The notes under the pieces are model-generated. The model saw only the letters and a program-made list of their open reading frames with translations, did not search any database and was not told the DNA's origin. Positions 55,103 to 62,040 of a stretch of DNA of 64,000 bases are shown piece by piece (position 1 is the first letter of the stretch; each line of letters starts with the position of its first letter). Source of the stretch: Aliikangiella coralliicola (lineage in GTDB: Bacteria > Pseudomonadota > Gammaproteobacteria > Enterobacterales > Kangiellaceae); the NCBI RefSeq assembly GCF_007004725.1, contig NZ_ML660166.1, positions 479,225 through 543,224 on the forward strand, written 5' to 3'. The translations under genes and the position numbers were made by a program.

Positions 55103-57001
55103 CTAAACCGGCGTAGGAGCCTTTTCCGAATCAGCATCCAGCGCTTGAACCCGTTGCCCAATCGGAGGTGCAACCTCAGCGTCAATTTGCATATCTAACA
55201 ACATCGGACCTGATTGAGACAAAATACTGCACCAGTCCAGTTCTCTTATCTGCTCCATATTCGAAATTCGGTAGGAAGGGATCCCCAACGCCTGACCAAC
55301 CAGGGCAAAATTAACTTGCGGTAATTCGTTAGCAGTATTATCAAAACCTCTTAAGCGTTGCCCGTGTTTTATGGTTCCAAGGCAAGCATTGTTCATGACA
55401 ATGAAAACAATATTGAGATTGTGTTCTTGCGCCAGGGTCATTTCTAAGCTGGACATCATCATGCTGCCGTCTCCGGTAATACAAAGAACCGGCGCTTTAG
55501 GATTGGCAAATTTACAGCCAATGGCAGCGCTAATAGCCCATCCCATACTGGCATACCCCATCGATATTTTGACGTGGTTTTTGGTGGCGTGTCTGGGGAT
55601 ATCCTGCATCCAGTAATGAGTTGACCAAAAAAAGCTATTACCGGTATCGATATATACACGTGTATCCCCCGGAATTTGGCTGCTAATGTAGGTAAATATC
55701 TGGCGAGGGTTAAGTGGAGTCGAATCGTTAATACAATCTTCCCAATGCATCACCGAAAAGTTTTGCGGTTTCTTTCTCGTTTCTTCCTGCTCCGGCGCCG
55801 CTTCAACATTGTTTTCTTGATCGCCTCCATCTTCAATTTCTGCGTCCATTTCCATATCTTCATTTTGAATTCCGTCACCTCGATATAGTTCGTCCTGGCG
55901 AGTTTTATTCGGGCAACAACGAAACTTAGCTCCCGTGCGCTTTAACAAACCTAATTCATCGGCCAATGTGGTAAATACTAATAAAGGGTTTCCGAGAATA
56001 TTCAATCTGGCCATGTAAGAGCGAGATAAGAGTTCTGGATTGTTGCTGATGTGTATCATGCGCGAACTTAAAATAGTGGTTCCGTCCCAACCACAAGTAG
56101 CGCTTTCATCCAAATCTGCGCCAACCACAAAAATTAGCGACGCTTCTTCTTTTGATAATGTTTTTCGCGCAGACTCATGACCGGCAGTGCCGAACACACC
56201 TCTAAACAAAGGGTGTTTTGCGTTGATTAATCCTCTCGACATGGGAAAAGTCACTATAGGCCATTGTTTTGCTTCAGCGATTGTCATGATAAATGGCATC
56301 GCTTCTTCAGCGCCCGGCCCGAGCGCAAAAACCGCTTTTTTCGCAGACTTAATGATGCTGATCAGTTGTTTCATCTGCGCTTTATCCGGCGTGACCGCCA
56401 TAGGCTTATTAAGATAAGGATAATCGTTAAATGCCGCTTTGATCGGCATCGCCAGAATATCCGAAGGGATGCTGAGGTGCACGGGTCCAGGGGTTAATCC
56501 CAGCGCGTGGGAAAGCGCGAGGTGAAGTTTGTGGACGAGTTGGTCTGGATGAGACACAAGCGAATTGTATCGAGTGCAGCCCTGAAACATGAGCATGCTA
56601 TCAATGCCAGTTCCACTGGTTTCTTGCATGCCACCTCGCCCGAAAGTGCTAATAGGCGTTTGCGCTGTAATTGCCAGCATTGGAACATTATCAACAAACG
56701 CATTGGATATAGGCGTGATCAAATTCGTTGCGCCAGGACCAGAAGTTGTTCCACAAACGCCAATTTTACCGGTCTCTCGAAAATAACCATCGGCCATATA
56801 AGCAGCCCCGGCTTCGCTACGCGTTAAAATCCATTTAGGCACCACCTGACTTTGACGCTTTGACAATCGATTACACAAAGGATCAATATTGCCGCCCGGC
56901 ACGCCAAAAATGTATGGGATATCTAACAAAGTTAAAAAATCAATTAATAAATCTGCACACGAAGTTGAGTGTGAGTTAACAACACGAGGTATGAGTTCCA
57001 A
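55103..57001 (-). CDS. Thiamine diphosphate enzyme, acetolactate synthase-like
   Basis: A protein of about 632 residues with the three-domain fold of acetohydroxyacid synthase large subunits. The N-terminal domain has the cofactor-activating Glu in RSEAGAAYMADGY and GTTSGPGATNLITPI. The C-terminal TPP/Mg site is ITGDGSMMMSSLEMTLA with NN at VMNNACLG. About 45 acidic residues (genomic about 55765-55895, rich in Glu, Asp and Asn) are inserted between the middle and C-terminal domains. No small regulatory subunit gene is adjacent, so a role in branched-chain synthesis is uncertain. TTG 57001 has GGAG seven bases upstream and is preferred to the GTG at 57052. Related decarboxylases or ligases are possible. 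Confidence 0.8.
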   Translation of the reverse strand: MELIPRVVNSHSTSCADLLIDFLTLLDIPYIFGVPGGNIDPLCNRLSKRQSQVVPKWILTRSEAGAAYMADGYFRETGKIGVCGTTSGPGATNLITPISNAFVDNVPMLAITAQTPISTFGRGGMQETSGTGIDSMLMFQGCTRYNSLVSHPDQLVHKLHLALSHALGLTPGPVHLSIPSDILAMPIKAAFNDYPYLNKPMAVTPDKAQMKQLISIIKSAKKAVFALGPGAEEAMPFIMTIAEAKQWPIVTFPMSRGLINAKHPLFRGVFGTAGHESARKTLSKEEASLIFVVGADLDESATCGWDGTTILSSRMIHISNNPELLSRSYMARLNILGNPLLVFTTLADELGLLKRTGAKFRCCPNKTRQDELYRGDGIQNEDMEMDAEIEDGGDQENNVEAAPEQEETRKKPQNFSVMHWEDCINDSTPLNPRQIFTYISSQIPGDTRVYIDTGNSFFWSTHYWMQDIPRHATKNHVKISMGYASMGWAISAAIGCKFANPKAPVLCITGDGSMMMSSLEMTLAQEHNLNIVFIVMNNACLGTIKHGQRLRGFDNTANELPQVNFALVGQALGIPSYRISNMEQIRELDWCSILSQSGPMLLDMQIDAEVAPPIGQRVQALDADSEKAPTPV

Positions 57002-57177
57002 GGTTACTCTCCTTTGCCTGATTTTGGCATTTGCAACCTTGGCTAGAATCACTTTTGAGTCTTAAAGCCCAGGTTTATTGTTAGTTTAGTCGTACTCTCC
57101 TTGAAGTCTACGCCGGTCGTGTTCAGTTGGTTATTTTGAATATAAATAAAATACAAAATACCTTTATCTAATTATAA

Positions 57178-57193
57178 ATCTCAAATTTGAGAT
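57178..57193. promoter_or_regulatory. Perfect 16-bp palindrome, possible operator
   Basis: ATCTCAAATTTGAGAT lies about 175 bp upstream of the TPP enzyme start. A close relative is at 61913-61936. The 508 bp between 57002 and 57509 otherwise contain no gene. Confidence 0.4.
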
Positions 57194-57509
57194 ATTGTGT
57201 TTAGTCACTTCTTTTCCACATCTTGACCGGAGGTTAAGAAGGTTAGACAGCCAAAAGAATCTCAAAAATAGTTTAAGAATTTCGAAATATCAAGAATAAA
57301 AATTTGATGGTTTTTTGATGATTTCATTGAAATAATGACACTCGTACATTTGAGCACAAGTAACGATTATCATTACCAATATTGTTAGTAATTTCATTAA
57401 CAACTTCAGCTAAGTTTCAACAGAATTACTGACACTCCTGCTGTCCTTATTCAGTTAGAAACGACAACGATAATTGGGCTAAAATTTTAAAAAGCGCTGC
57501 GAGTATTTA

Positions 57510-58178
57510 TCAGTGCTGAAGTATGATGTCATAATAATTTAACAAATCTTCTAATCTTTCTGTCAAGCTTGAAACATCGAGGTTTTCGGTGTAGAAAATC
57601 AGCGTATTATTTTCTGTATGTTCAGGAGACGGTAAAAATAGGTAACGAGTTTCTATCGGTTTAAAGTCGTGCGCATTGTGCGGTAATGCTTGTATACTGC
57701 TTCTAACAGATTCTGGATAACACTTACCGATAAAGTGTCCATTTGGTAGTTTAATTTCAGGGGTTGGGTACCATCCATAATTTTGTTCGATATAGCGCGT
57801 GTGCTCTTTTTGATCGCAAAACAGCGATTCCAGGTTACCATTTTTTTGCGAGTACTTTGCAACAAATGAAAACCTGGGAACATTGCGGTTATCAGCGTAG
57901 CCTGATTCATACTCGAAAAATACGTCAACACCTTTAATGACTATTGAGTAGCTATTGGGTTGAGGCGATGAGTAGTTATTGGCTATCAGTTCATCGTGAA
58001 GGCCTGTTCGTAATTGATATTCTTCGAAGACAAATGACAAAACAATGGTAACAATCACGGCTATCCCAGTCAGAACAGCTTTAACACGTTGCTTTGTAGA
58101 AACGCCTTCTCCTCGTATAGTGAGGAAGAGGTAATAAATTAGTAAAGCAACAGCGACAATTGTTACGAGTCTGATCAT
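57510..58178 (-). CDS. Membrane-anchored protein of unknown function
   Basis: A 222-residue protein with two N-terminal membrane helices (IRLVTIVAVALLIYYLFLTI and VLTGIAVIVTIVLSFVFEEY) and a soluble domain of about 165 residues with several aromatic-rich strands (VDVFFEYESGYAD, YLFLPSPEHTENNTLIFYTE) and two cysteines (SLFCDQK, GKCYPES). I do not recognise a family. It is flanked by the TPP enzyme and a transposase, with wide gaps on both sides, so there is no operon context. Confidence 0.6.
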   Translation of the reverse strand: MIRLVTIVAVALLIYYLFLTIRGEGVSTKQRVKAVLTGIAVIVTIVLSFVFEEYQLRTGLHDELIANNYSSPQPNSYSIVIKGVDVFFEYESGYADNRNVPRFSFVAKYSQKNGNLESLFCDQKEHTRYIEQNYGWYPTPEIKLPNGHFIGKCYPESVRSSIQALPHNAHDFKPIETRYLFLPSPEHTENNTLIFYTENLDVSSLTERLEDLLNYYDIILQH

Positions 58179-58308
58179 TGTATTTTAATTGAACAATAGA
58201 GCTAAAGTTATATTCGAGTATAAATCATTATTGGAGAAAAGTTCAGTTCATTAGGTTAACGGATATTGCTGGAGCAGACAAAGAAACTCAGTAATATTCA
58301 CAAAAAGC

Positions 58309-58839
58309 TTATTCAAGCTCCCCTGCTCGAAATTCGATTTCGGTATCACCTCCCCAAAACTTTGTGTATTTTCCTTTGTTCAGGTCACGGTGAAATGAAG
58401 AATAGGGCCACTCGACGACATTTTTAACATAACCGTGTTTAACAGGATTATAATAAATGTAATCCATATGAGCCTGATAATCCGCATCATCTCGAATTTG
58501 ATGTTCCCAAAATCGCCGCTGCCAAACTCCACGTTCGCCTTTACTTTTTCTTGAACTGGTTACCCGTTCGATTCGTGGTACACTTTGAGAGAAACACGAT
58601 TTAATCAATCGCCAGCGGGTGGAAAAGTCAGCATCATTGCCGGGTAATGTCCAAATTGCATGCAAATGATCCGGCAATACCACAATTGCATCGATAATCA
58701 TTGGGTGAGTTGCTTTTACGTTTTTAAATGCGTTGCGTAAATCATCGATATGATCGGTCAACAAAGTTTTATTTCTTTCAGCCAAATTGACCGTAAAAAA
58801 ATAAGTACCACCTTTGGTATTTGCCCGTCGGTATTGCAT
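58309..58839 (-). CDS. REP-associated tyrosine transposase (RAYT, Y1 family)
   Basis: A 176-residue single-strand transposase of the IS200-like HUH superfamily. The HUH motif is DHLHAIW (His58, His60), and the catalytic Tyr lies in DYIYYNPVKHGYV (about 126-138). The N-terminus YRRANTKGGTYFFTVNLAER is typical of RAYTs. These domesticated transposases mobilise or maintain REP palindromes. A tandem REP array begins about 200 bp upstream. The protein is full length with all motifs, so it may be active. Confidence 0.92.
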   Translation of the reverse strand: MQYRRANTKGGTYFFTVNLAERNKTLLTDHIDDLRNAFKNVKATHPMIIDAIVVLPDHLHAIWTLPGNDADFSTRWRLIKSCFSQSVPRIERVTSSRKSKGERGVWQRRFWEHQIRDDADYQAHMDYIYYNPVKHGYVKNVVEWPYSSFHRDLNKGKYTKFWGGDTEIEFRAGELE

Positions 58840-59035
58840 TGTTTAAGTCCGTTTATGTTAGTGGAGAAATTTCCTTTCTCAGGTTATATCAAGCCATAAG
58901 AGTTGATTAGTATGCGGGCTCGACGAAAAGAATACAATAGTGATTTCCAAAAATTATATAGGGTTCTATATTTTTTTATTTTTTCAATTTTTCAATTTTT
59001 CCAAAAAAATCAAACTCCACTTTTCAAATTAACTA

Positions 59036-59690
59036 CATTGTTGGGTTGCAACCCAACCTACGCGAATGAGAACTTGTAGGCTGGGTAGACGAAGGAAACC
59101 CAGCATTTTGGTTTAAACAATAGGAACACAAGCCCGATGTTTTTTAGTTTCTCCACAACATTAAGCCCAGTCTTTCAACTCAACCGAAATGTTGGGTTTT
59201 GCAACCCAACCTACGCAAATGTGAAATTTGTAGGCTGGGTAGATGAAGGAAACCCAGCATTTTGGTTTAAACAATAGGAACACAAGCTCAATGTTTTTTA
59301 GTTTCTCCATAACATTAAGCTCCGTCTTTCAACTCAACCAAAATGTTGGGTTTCGCAACCGAACCTTGCAAATGTGAAATTGTAGGCTGGGTAGACGAAG
59401 GAAACCCAGCATTTTGGTTTAAACAATAGGAACACAAGCCCGATGTTTTTCAGTTTCTCCATAACATTAAGCTCCGTCTTTCAACTCAACCAAAATGTTG
59501 GGTTTCGCAACCCAACCTACGCGAATGTGAATTGTAGGCTGGGTAGACGGAGGAAACCCAGCATTTTGGTGTAAACGATAAGAACACAAGGTCAATGTTT
59601 TTTAGTTTCTCCATAACATAAAGCTCTGTCTTTCAACTCAACCGAAATGTTGGGTTTTGCAACCCAACCTTGCGCTGACTTCAGATTGAG
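59036..59690. repeat. Tandem array of paired REP palindromes (BIME-like)
   Basis: Four units of 152-154 bp (reference point ATTTTGGT at 59105, 59259, 59411 and 59563) plus a closing half-unit. Each unit has two palindromes in opposite orientation: GTTGGGTTTCGCAACCCAAC followed by CTACG (GTAG foot on the minus strand), and GTAGGCTGGGT with ACCCAGC (GTAG foot on the plus strand). The GTAG tetranucleotide is the mark of REPs processed by RAYTs. The conserved spacer contains AAACAATAGGAACACAAG. There is no gene in 58840-59762. Confidence 0.9.
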
Positions 59691-59762
59691 TTAAATTTTC
59701 GGTTACACGAAGCGACAAATTGGTTAAAGCTAGTTTGATTATTACGAGAGTTCTTCATTAAA

Positions 59763-60119
59763 TTATTCCTTTAATTGTTTTGATGTACTTGTAAAGTTAT
59801 TGAATTCTAAACTCGGAAAATCGAGTAACATTATCGACGAGTCGCTGATAAAATCTTTTTCAATTACGTTTGGGCGAATGACCTTTTCCGAAGTGGGGTC
59901 CACACGGTCGTGCTCATCAAGAATTCGATTAAGTCGTTGGTTTTCAGATCGACTTAAACCTGCCAGAAATGTTTTTCCCTTCGGACGCTTGAAAGAAGGT
60001 ACAACGGTGATCGGCTGTCGAGTACAGTAGTCTAACTTTGGCGAGCTAATGTGGATGGCGATATTAATCTGTTTGGTTAACAGCGCTTTTTTCAGCGTCG
60101 GACTGAGTAGTATTTTCAT
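59763..60119 (-). CDS. Hypothetical protein, 118 residues
   Basis: A small basic-to-neutral protein without membrane segments or signal peptide. It starts KILLSPTLKKALLTKQINIA and contains SFKRPKGKTFLAGLSRSENQ. The ATG at 60119 follows an AAGG-type ribosome site. It is the second gene of a likely pair with 60177-60512, transcribed away from an XRE repressor. No family was recognised. Confidence 0.5.
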   Translation of the reverse strand: MKILLSPTLKKALLTKQINIAIHISSPKLDYCTRQPITVVPSFKRPKGKTFLAGLSRSENQRLNRILDEHDRVDPTSEKVIRPNVIEKDFISDSSIMLLDFPSLEFNNFTSTSKQLKE

Positions 60120-60176
60120 CCTTTTTCCCTGAGTCTTTAAGTTATGATTTAAAAGTCGCGAGTGCGAAGTTAAACA

Positions 60177-60512
60177 TCAGTGTTCGCTTTTCCTTTCAGT
60201 TCTAAATTGGTTGCTGTATCTATTTTCTAAAAACTGTTTCATGGCGTTAACGAAGTCGACCGAAAGAAAGTCGATATTTCGAAAAACAGTGGGGTTGTAG
60301 GGTTGTCCCAACACGTTCATCCCCAGATCAATTAGTTTTATTTCAATGTGATGCGCGGTGTAGTGAAGATTGAAAAATACAGACATGAATAGTTGCCTAT
60401 CTTTCGTACAGTTTATATACCGGAGAAACTGCAAGGAAAAATCAGCGGTAGCCCCATTCACATCTCGAACATCTTTTAATAGCTTTATCAGTTCCAATGA
60501 TTGTTTTGGCAT
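60177..60512 (-). CDS. Hypothetical protein, 111 residues
   Basis: A helical soluble protein (QSLELIKLLKDVRDVNGATA, FMSVFFNLHYTAHHIEIKLI) with AGGA seven bases ahead of ATG 60512. It is transcribed divergently from the XRE regulator at 60681, and the 168-bp divergent region carries two palindromes. The context suggests control by that regulator. Function is unknown. Confidence 0.55.
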   Translation of the reverse strand: MPKQSLELIKLLKDVRDVNGATADFSLQFLRYINCTKDRQLFMSVFFNLHYTAHHIEIKLIDLGMNVLGQPYNPTVFRNIDFLSVDFVNAMKQFLENRYSNQFRTERKSEH

Positions 60513-60530
60513 TTGAATTCCTTTTTTGCG

Positions 60531-60595
60531 ATTTTACCGTCAGTAAAATCCAGATTTATCAACAATGCTAAAACGACTTATATATTGTCGTTTTA
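60531..60595. promoter_or_regulatory. Two palindromes in the divergent promoter region of the XRE regulator
   Basis: ATTTTAC-CGTCA-GTAAAAT (60531-60549) and TAAAACGAC with GTCGTTTTA across a 9-nt spacer (60569-60595) are candidate repressor operators. A TATACT -10 hexamer for the rightward gene lies at 60626-60631. Confidence 0.5.
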
Positions 60596-60680
60596 ACGGT
60601 TTTTCTATTTGCAACCAAAGATCGGTATACTCCGAATGAGTTAAACTAAATAAAAACTATTAACTAAGGCGGGGTTGAGT

Positions 60681-61196
60681 ATGGAATTAACCGACGAATT
60701 CGGACGCAGAATGAAAGCACGGCGCCAATATTTTGGTTGGACCCAAAAAGAGCTTGGCGACCGAGTGGGAATTTCCAAAGGAACCGTTGGCGATCTGGAA
60801 AGCAACCGGATAAAAAAGACCGCGTTTCTGCCTCAAATTGCCGATACCCTTGAAATGAAAATTGATGAATTACTGGGAAACGATGCATTGTCTTATACCG
60901 ATAAGCTCGCTGCCGTGGCCGCTCGCTCGCCGGTCAATTTATCGACATTGGCTAATGCCGTCGCCCAGGTGAAAGCGGCGACCGATGAAAAAGGTATTGT
61001 GATAAGTGATGATTTATTTTCGAAAATATCAGTCATTCTTTATCAATCCGCTAAAAAAGATTTAAGCGCTGCCACTTTAATCGAATTATTTTGCCCTGAA
61101 GGTTTAAGCGATGCTTCTCGTGCTTCATCCAAAGCAGCCTCCAAAAAAGCTTCACGGTCTGGTCCCAAAGAAAGAAAAACGAAAAAGCGAAGTTAA
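60681..61196 (+). CDS. XRE-family transcriptional regulator
   Basis: A protein of about 171 residues with an N-terminal helix-turn-helix domain (MKARRQYFGWTQKELGDRVG, ISKGTVGDLESNRIKKTAFL) of the phage repressor type. A middle segment of unknown fold and a very basic Ser/Lys/Arg-rich tail (SSKAASKKASRSGPKERKTK) follow. ATG 60681 has GGGG six bases upstream. An in-frame TTG lies two codons earlier. It is the only plus-strand gene in the window. It probably represses itself and the divergent hypothetical genes through the adjacent palindromes. Confidence 0.85.
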   Translation: MELTDEFGRRMKARRQYFGWTQKELGDRVGISKGTVGDLESNRIKKTAFLPQIADTLEMKIDELLGNDALSYTDKLAAVAARSPVNLSTLANAVAQVKAATDEKGIVISDDLFSKISVILYQSAKKDLSAATLIELFCPEGLSDASRASSKAASKKASRSGPKERKTKKRS

Positions 61197-61369
61197 GCAT
61201 AAAATTTCTCGTAGTGATCCAGATGCGCTTTTACTTTCTTATACCACTCAACTGTTAGACAAAAGCGGATAGCCTCGTCTGTTTCTGATTCTAAAGCCAG
61301 AAAAGCAACAAATAGTTCTCGCCTTTCCATTTTAACCGCCAAATCCGGCGTTATTGTTAGTTCACTCAT
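61193..61369 (-). CDS. Small hypothetical protein, 58 residues, convergent with XRE gene
   Basis: A short frame on the minus strand runs from ATG 61369 to TAA 61193. It reads MSELTITPDLAVKMERRELF at the start and KKVKAHLDHYEKFYA at the end. Composition is protein-like, helical and charged. The 3' end overlaps the XRE stop codon by four bases, so the two genes converge. The ribosome site is weak (AGG about 10 bases upstream). Function is unknown. Confidence 0.45.
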   Translation of the reverse strand: MSELTITPDLAVKMERRELFVAFLALESETDEAIRFCLTVEWYKKVKAHLDHYEKFYA

Positions 61370-61508
61370 CACTTTCTGCCTGTTAAAAAAACGTCATACA
61401 ACTTATGAGTTCCCTAATGCCTATCCATAATTTGACTCAAATGACGTTGCAAACTTTTATTAAGATGTTTCGTTTGGTTCAATTATTTATCGCGTTATAA
61501 ATACACAG

Positions 61509-61721
61509 CTATTTACCGACGCCGGTTACTAACCCCATGTTGACAATAAATAGTTGTTCATTTTCCTGGTATGCGGTGGTGTTTTCATATTCAGCAACAG
61601 ACCAGTTTTCTCGACGTTGCATGTGGGCCAACATATCACCGACCACTTCATCAGCTACGCTCTCGGGATAACGAATAACGATTCGATTGTTGTGACCGGT
61701 GATTAATACAGACTCGCCCAA
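61509..61721 (-). CDS. Small hypothetical protein, about 70 residues
   Basis: A short soluble protein (ESVLITGHNNRIVIRYPESV, ADEVVGDMLAHMQRRENWSV, NEQLFIVNMGLVTGVGK). TTG 61721 has an AGGAGG ribosome site eight bases upstream. An earlier in-frame TTG at 61739 lies at the ribosome site itself. I do not recognise it. It is isolated, with AT-rich gaps on both sides. Confidence 0.5.
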   Translation of the reverse strand: MGESVLITGHNNRIVIRYPESVADEVVGDMLAHMQRRENWSVAEYENTTAYQENEQLFIVNMGLVTGVGK

Positions 61722-61865
61722 ATTTTCGCCCTCCTGCAATTTAGTCTTGGATTGAAAGATGTATGCTTGACTAAATTATTGACTGAAATTTTGGTTAGCT
61801 GTAGGGAATAAACACTGAGTTAAATAAATTTATTACTGAAAAAAGACTGAATTTATCTCATATCG

Positions 61866-61936
61866 TCCCCTCGCCCCATGGGAGAGGGTTAGGGAGAGGG
61901 AATATCTCAACCAATATCTCAAAAATTTGAGATATT
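61866..61936. repeat. G-tract repeat and palindrome in a 319-bp gene-free gap
   Basis: CCCCATGGGAGAGGGTTAGG (61874-61893) belongs to the same family as the element at 9062-9167. Two successive AATATCTCAA motifs then lead into the palindrome AATATCTCAAA-AA-TTTGAGATATT (61913-61936), related to the one at 57178. The remainder of 61722-62040 shows nothing else. Confidence 0.5.
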
Positions 61937-62040
61937 ATTTAAAAAAATTAGATTGGAGTAAAATTTGTCTATTGAAAATAGGCTGAGTTATATTTTGGGG
62001 GAAAAGAGAGATGATTGTAATGAGAAGTGAGTTTCAGCAG

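Noticed and set aside
57364..57380. Fur-box-like GATTATCATTACC sequence
   Set aside because: Only part of a Fur site is matched, and there is no iron-related gene nearby. Judged chance in AT-rich DNA.
59036..59690. Possible CRISPR array
   Set aside because: The repeat unit is about 152 bp, the spacers are conserved rather than unique, the units contain REP palindromes with GTAG feet, and no cas genes are present. It is a REP array.
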